Below are positions 42,382 to 44,949 of a DNA stretch of 44,949 bases, one piece after another. Below the pieces are notes generated by a model, which saw only the letters and a program-made list of their open reading frames with translations, had not been told where the DNA came from and ran no database searches. Position 1 is the first letter of the stretch. Every line of letters begins with the position of its first letter. Source of the DNA: Calditrichaceae bacterium. Its GTDB lineage: Bacteria > Calditrichota > Calditrichia > Calditrichales > Calditrichaceae. The DNA lies in the NCBI GenBank assembly GCA_024762535.1, contig JANTHG010000002.1, forward strand, positions 1-44,949, read 5' to 3'. The translations under genes were made by a program, and so were the position numbers.

Positions 42382-43161
42382 TTATGAGTGTGTCCATTTC
42401 GGTTTTCTTTTTTCTATGAATGAAGTAATGCCTTCCATAAAATCTTCGGTGGTGCGGAATGTAGCGTTGATACGTGCCAGCTTTTCCAGTTCCTTTTCAA
42501 TATCTTCGTTAAAAAGAGCTTTGGTAGTACGCATGGCCAAAGAGGAATTGTTTAACAGTTTTTGAATCAATTCACTCTCTGCATTCCGAATAAGTTGCTC
42601 TTCCACTACTTTAGTAATCATCCCCAGCTCAAAAGCGCTTTGGGCAGAAATAATTTCGCCACTCAATAGCAATTCTTTGGCCCTGCGCTGCCCTACCTGG
42701 CGAATCAGAAAAGCAGAAACCAGTGCAGCCACAAAACCGATTTTTACTTCCGGATAGCCAAATTTGGATTCGGGGGTGGCCAGCACAAAATCACATACCG
42801 TAGCCAAGCCGCTGCCGCCTGCGAGAGCGGCGCCCTGTACTACGGCCACAACCGGTTTGGGAAATGTGTAAATTTGACTGTATAATTGGGATAAGGAAAA
42901 GGAATCTTCCAAATTTTTAGACTCGTCAAAGGCACGCATGGCTTTAAGGTGTTCCAAATCGGCTCCGCTGCAAAATGCTTTGCCCTTCCCTTTTAACGAA
43001 ACTACTTTAACGGAAGTATCCGATTCCAGTTCAGTGAATACGTCTTTTAATTCCTGAACCAAATGATTATTCAGCGCGTTACGTTTTTCAGGCCGGTTGA
43101 GCCAAACAGTGGCGTGCGCGCCTGATTGTTCCAAAAGAATAGTTTCAAAATATCGGCTCAT
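42382..43161 (-). CDS. Enoyl-CoA hydratase family protein (methylglutaconyl-CoA hydratase-like)
   Basis: A 259-residue crotonase-family protein. [38 protein letters not shown] (oxyanion loop with GAD) and [20 protein letters not shown] plus [20 protein letters not shown] with the catalytic Glu region are intact. Its start overlaps the stop of the carboxyltransferase gene by four bases. In leucine breakdown, methylcrotonyl-CoA carboxylase is followed by methylglutaconyl-CoA hydratase (liuB-liuC), so that assignment fits; a general enoyl-CoA hydratase is possible. Confidence 0.9.
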   Translation of the reverse strand: MSRYFETILLEQSGAHATVWLNRPEKRNALNNHLVQELKDVFTELESDTSVKVVSLKGKGKAFCSGADLEHLKAMRAFDESKNLEDSFSLSQLYSQIYTFPKPVVAVVQGAALAGGSGLATVCDFVLATPESKFGYPEVKIGFVAALVSAFLIRQVGQRRAKELLLSGEIISAQSAFELGMITKVVEEQLIRNAESELIQKLLNNSSLAMRTTKALFNEDIEKELEKLARINATFRTTEDFMEGITSFIEKRKPKWTHS

Positions 43162-44831
43162 GTTTGAAGCACTCCGGCGTTAAAGGGCTCAATAATCGGA
43201 ATCTGCGTCACAGCTTCAAAAGCTGAGATGAGCCGTTCCCGTGTTTCTTCCGGCAAGATAATTTCATCGACCCATAAACGCGCTGCACCATACGTGGGCT
43301 CGGTTTGTTCGGTATAGGTGTTTTTAATGGATTCGTACAGCTCTTTTTTGGCGGCATCATCCAGTTTGGTGCCGTTGCGTTCCAATTGCCGAACTTTAAT
43401 ATCCAGCAGTGTGTTAGCTGCCTGAGCGCCGCCCATCACCGCGTATTTGGAAGAAGGCCAGGCAAAGATAAAATTAGGAGCGTAAGCTTTTCCGCACATG
43501 GCATAATTACCGGCACCGAACGTACCGCCGATGATAAGAGATATTTTCGGTACAACGGAATTGGAAACCACATTGACCAGTTTGGCTCCGGCCTTAATAA
43601 TGCCGCTTTGTTCGGCATCGCGTCCCACCATAAAACCGTTTACATCGTGGATGAATAAAAGTGGAATAGTATTTTGGTTGCAATCCATAATAAACCGGGC
43701 TGCCTTTTCCGCACTTTCTGTGTAAATAACGCCGCCAAACTGGGGTTGTTTACCCTTGCGCACCACATGTTTTTTCTGGTTGGCAATAATCCCAACGGGG
43801 ATGCCTCCTATGTGGGCGTATCCGCACACCAGAGTTTGACCGTATTCCTTTTTATACTCTAAAAACTCGGCATCGTCAACAATACGTGCGATCACTTCAT
43901 GAACTTCATATTCCATGGACTGGTCAAACGGAACAATTTTATGTAATTCTTCCGCTTTATAAACAGCGGGACGAGCTTCACGAATATTGAATAAAGTCGC
44001 ATGGGGCCTTCCTGTATGTTTAATCAGTTTGCGAATATGTTTTAAAGCGGAAGGGTCATCCTTCTCTTTAAAATCAACGGTTCCACTGACTGCTGCGTGC
44101 ATTTCCGCACCACCCAGTTCTTCAGCGCTGATAACCTGGCCGATAGCCGCTTTTACCAGGGCCGGGCCGCCCAAAAAGAGTCCGCTACCTTCTGTCATTA
44201 AAACCGTATCGGTCATTACCGGTAAATAGGCGCCGCCCGCCACACACATTCCCATAATTGCCGTTATTTGCGGGATGCCTCTTGCCGTCATGCGGGCATT
44301 TAGATAAAAGACCCGACCAAAATCATCCTGGTCCGGAAACACATCCTCCTGAAGTGGAAGAAAGATGCCGGCGGAATCCACCAAATAAACGGTAGGCAAA
44401 TGATTTTCCATGGCAATAGTTTGCGCACGTATTACTTTTTTGGCAGTCATCGGGAAAAAGGCACCGGCCTTTACGGTTGCGTCGTTCGCAATGACCATAC
44501 ATAAACGGCCTTCGATATACCCTAATCCGCAAACGGTTCCGGCGGAAGGTGCACCTCCCCACTCTTTGTACATATTAAAAGCGGCAAACTGCCCGATTTC
44601 ATGAAATGGTGTATTTTTATCAATAAGTTTACGAATGCGCTCGCGAGCGGTTAAACGGTTTTTAGCGTGTTGACGGTCTATATTTTTGGGGCCGCCACCT
44701 GCCGAAATCTTTTTTCGATGTACTTTTATGCTTGATATACTATCTTGCCAAAGTTGCTCATTTTTTAAGGCGGCTTTTGCCTGTAAATCGGCCTGGCTAA
44801 CGATTCGGTCATCCTTGTTGATTGTGGCCAA
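43158..44831 (-). CDS. Acyl-CoA carboxylase carboxyltransferase (beta) subunit, methylcrotonyl-CoA type
   Basis: A 557-residue biotin-dependent carboxyltransferase. The start is TTG 44831 with a GGAGG site nine bases upstream. Key parts: HAKNRLTARERIRKLIDKNT, VIANDATVKAGAFFPMTAKK, VYLVDSAGIFLPLQEDVFPD, MGMCVAGGAYLPVMTD, GLFLGGPALVKAAIGQ and the C-terminal half FIHDVNGFMVGRDAEQSGII with IIGGTFGAGNYAMCGKAYAP. These fit methylcrotonyl-CoA carboxylase beta (3-methylcrotonyl-CoA to 3-methylglutaconyl-CoA) better than propionyl- or acetyl-CoA types, but substrate choice by motif is uncertain. The biotin-carrying alpha subunit is not in the window. Confidence 0.9.
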   Translation of the reverse strand: MATINKDDRIVSQADLQAKAALKNEQLWQDSISSIKVHRKKISAGGGPKNIDRQHAKNRLTARERIRKLIDKNTPFHEIGQFAAFNMYKEWGGAPSAGTVCGLGYIEGRLCMVIANDATVKAGAFFPMTAKKVIRAQTIAMENHLPTVYLVDSAGIFLPLQEDVFPDQDDFGRVFYLNARMTARGIPQITAIMGMCVAGGAYLPVMTDTVLMTEGSGLFLGGPALVKAAIGQVISAEELGGAEMHAAVSGTVDFKEKDDPSALKHIRKLIKHTGRPHATLFNIREARPAVYKAEELHKIVPFDQSMEYEVHEVIARIVDDAEFLEYKKEYGQTLVCGYAHIGGIPVGIIANQKKHVVRKGKQPQFGGVIYTESAEKAARFIMDCNQNTIPLLFIHDVNGFMVGRDAEQSGIIKAGAKLVNVVSNSVVPKISLIIGGTFGAGNYAMCGKAYAPNFIFAWPSSKYAVMGGAQAANTLLDIKVRQLERNGTKLDDAAKKELYESIKNTYTEQTEPTYGAARLWVDEIILPEETRERLISAFEAVTQIPIIEPFNAGVLQT

Positions 44832-44903
44832 AACCTGTTTCCTCCATTGAACTGGTCAGAAAGATTTTAAAAGAAATGTAAAATATAAAGGTAACTGTTA
44901 GAA

Positions 44904-44932
44904 AACATACAGATAACAAACATATTTGTCAA
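44904..44932 (-). promoter_or_regulatory. Promoter of the carboxylase-hydratase-csrA operon
   Basis: On the minus strand TTGACA (44932-44927) and TATGTT (44909-44904) are 17 bases apart, about 73 bases before the TTG start. A perfect -35 box in the right place for a three-gene operon. Confidence 0.65.
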
Positions 44933-44949
44933 GGACTTAAGTTAAACGT

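Overview
The window looks like a chromosomal housekeeping stretch from a Gram-negative bacterium of the FCB type. The best guess is a Calditrichota-like or Ignavibacteria-like lineage. The main taxonomic hint is a secreted protein ending in a type IX secretion (Por) sorting domain with the motif [10 protein letters not shown], which is common in those groups. The assignment is an inference. No rRNA, phage, insertion sequence or CRISPR array is visible, and nearly all genes are intact and tightly packed.

Layout. 1-2786: the 3' part of a large secreted multidomain protein and a YaiI/YqxD-family gene. 2796-5848, minus strand: an exported TPR-like protein and an NFACT/RqcH-family protein. 5992-9209: yicC, gmk, a CoaB-domain protein with an unusual N-terminus, and a family 4 uracil-DNA glycosylase. 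9282-12880: dnaB and a bifunctional relA/spoT gene. 12965-16901: greA, two envelope-stress-type membrane proteins, aroA and aroE. 16945-19386, minus strand: a Lon-family AAA protease. 19501-20343: an RNA island with tRNA-Sec(TCA), tRNA-Tyr(GTA) and tRNA-Val(GAC). 20369-32567: a long translation and cell-cycle block, thrS-infC-rpmI-rplT-(terminator)-pheS-pheT-coiled-coil protein-zapA-6S RNA-rny-folD-membrane protein-DUF58 protein-selD. 32579-34989, minus strand: an OPT transporter followed by a PqqD-like protein. 35111-35280: an intergenic repeat cluster. 35387-41512: a MerR-type regulator, two tRNA-Pro genes flanking a glycosyltransferase/pcm/VTT cassette, then leuS and a DUF92 membrane protein. 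41839-42045: a small charged protein. 42171-44831, minus strand: acyl-CoA carboxylase beta subunit, enoyl-CoA hydratase and csrA in one apparent operon.

The most interesting biology is selenium. selD (31506-32567) carries an in-frame TGA at codon 16, exactly where the catalytic Cys/Sec of selenophosphate synthetase lies. A small hairpin with bacterial SECIS geometry follows it. Ordinary ORF calling sees only the part from 31662 and loses the active site. A tRNA-Sec with UCA anticodon, long variable arm, its own promoter and its own terminator lies 12 kb away. Together these indicate a selenocysteine-decoding organism whose selenium-donor enzyme is itself a selenoprotein.

Other points of note: infC starts at a non-canonical ATC; a 6S-like RNA sits between zapA and rny; the CoaB protein lacks a recognisable CoaC flavoprotein domain, and no rpoZ lies next to gmk; there is a terminator-like hairpin between rplT and pheS; and csrA closes an acyl-CoA degradation operon. 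I did not see a wholly new multi-gene defence or mobile system here.
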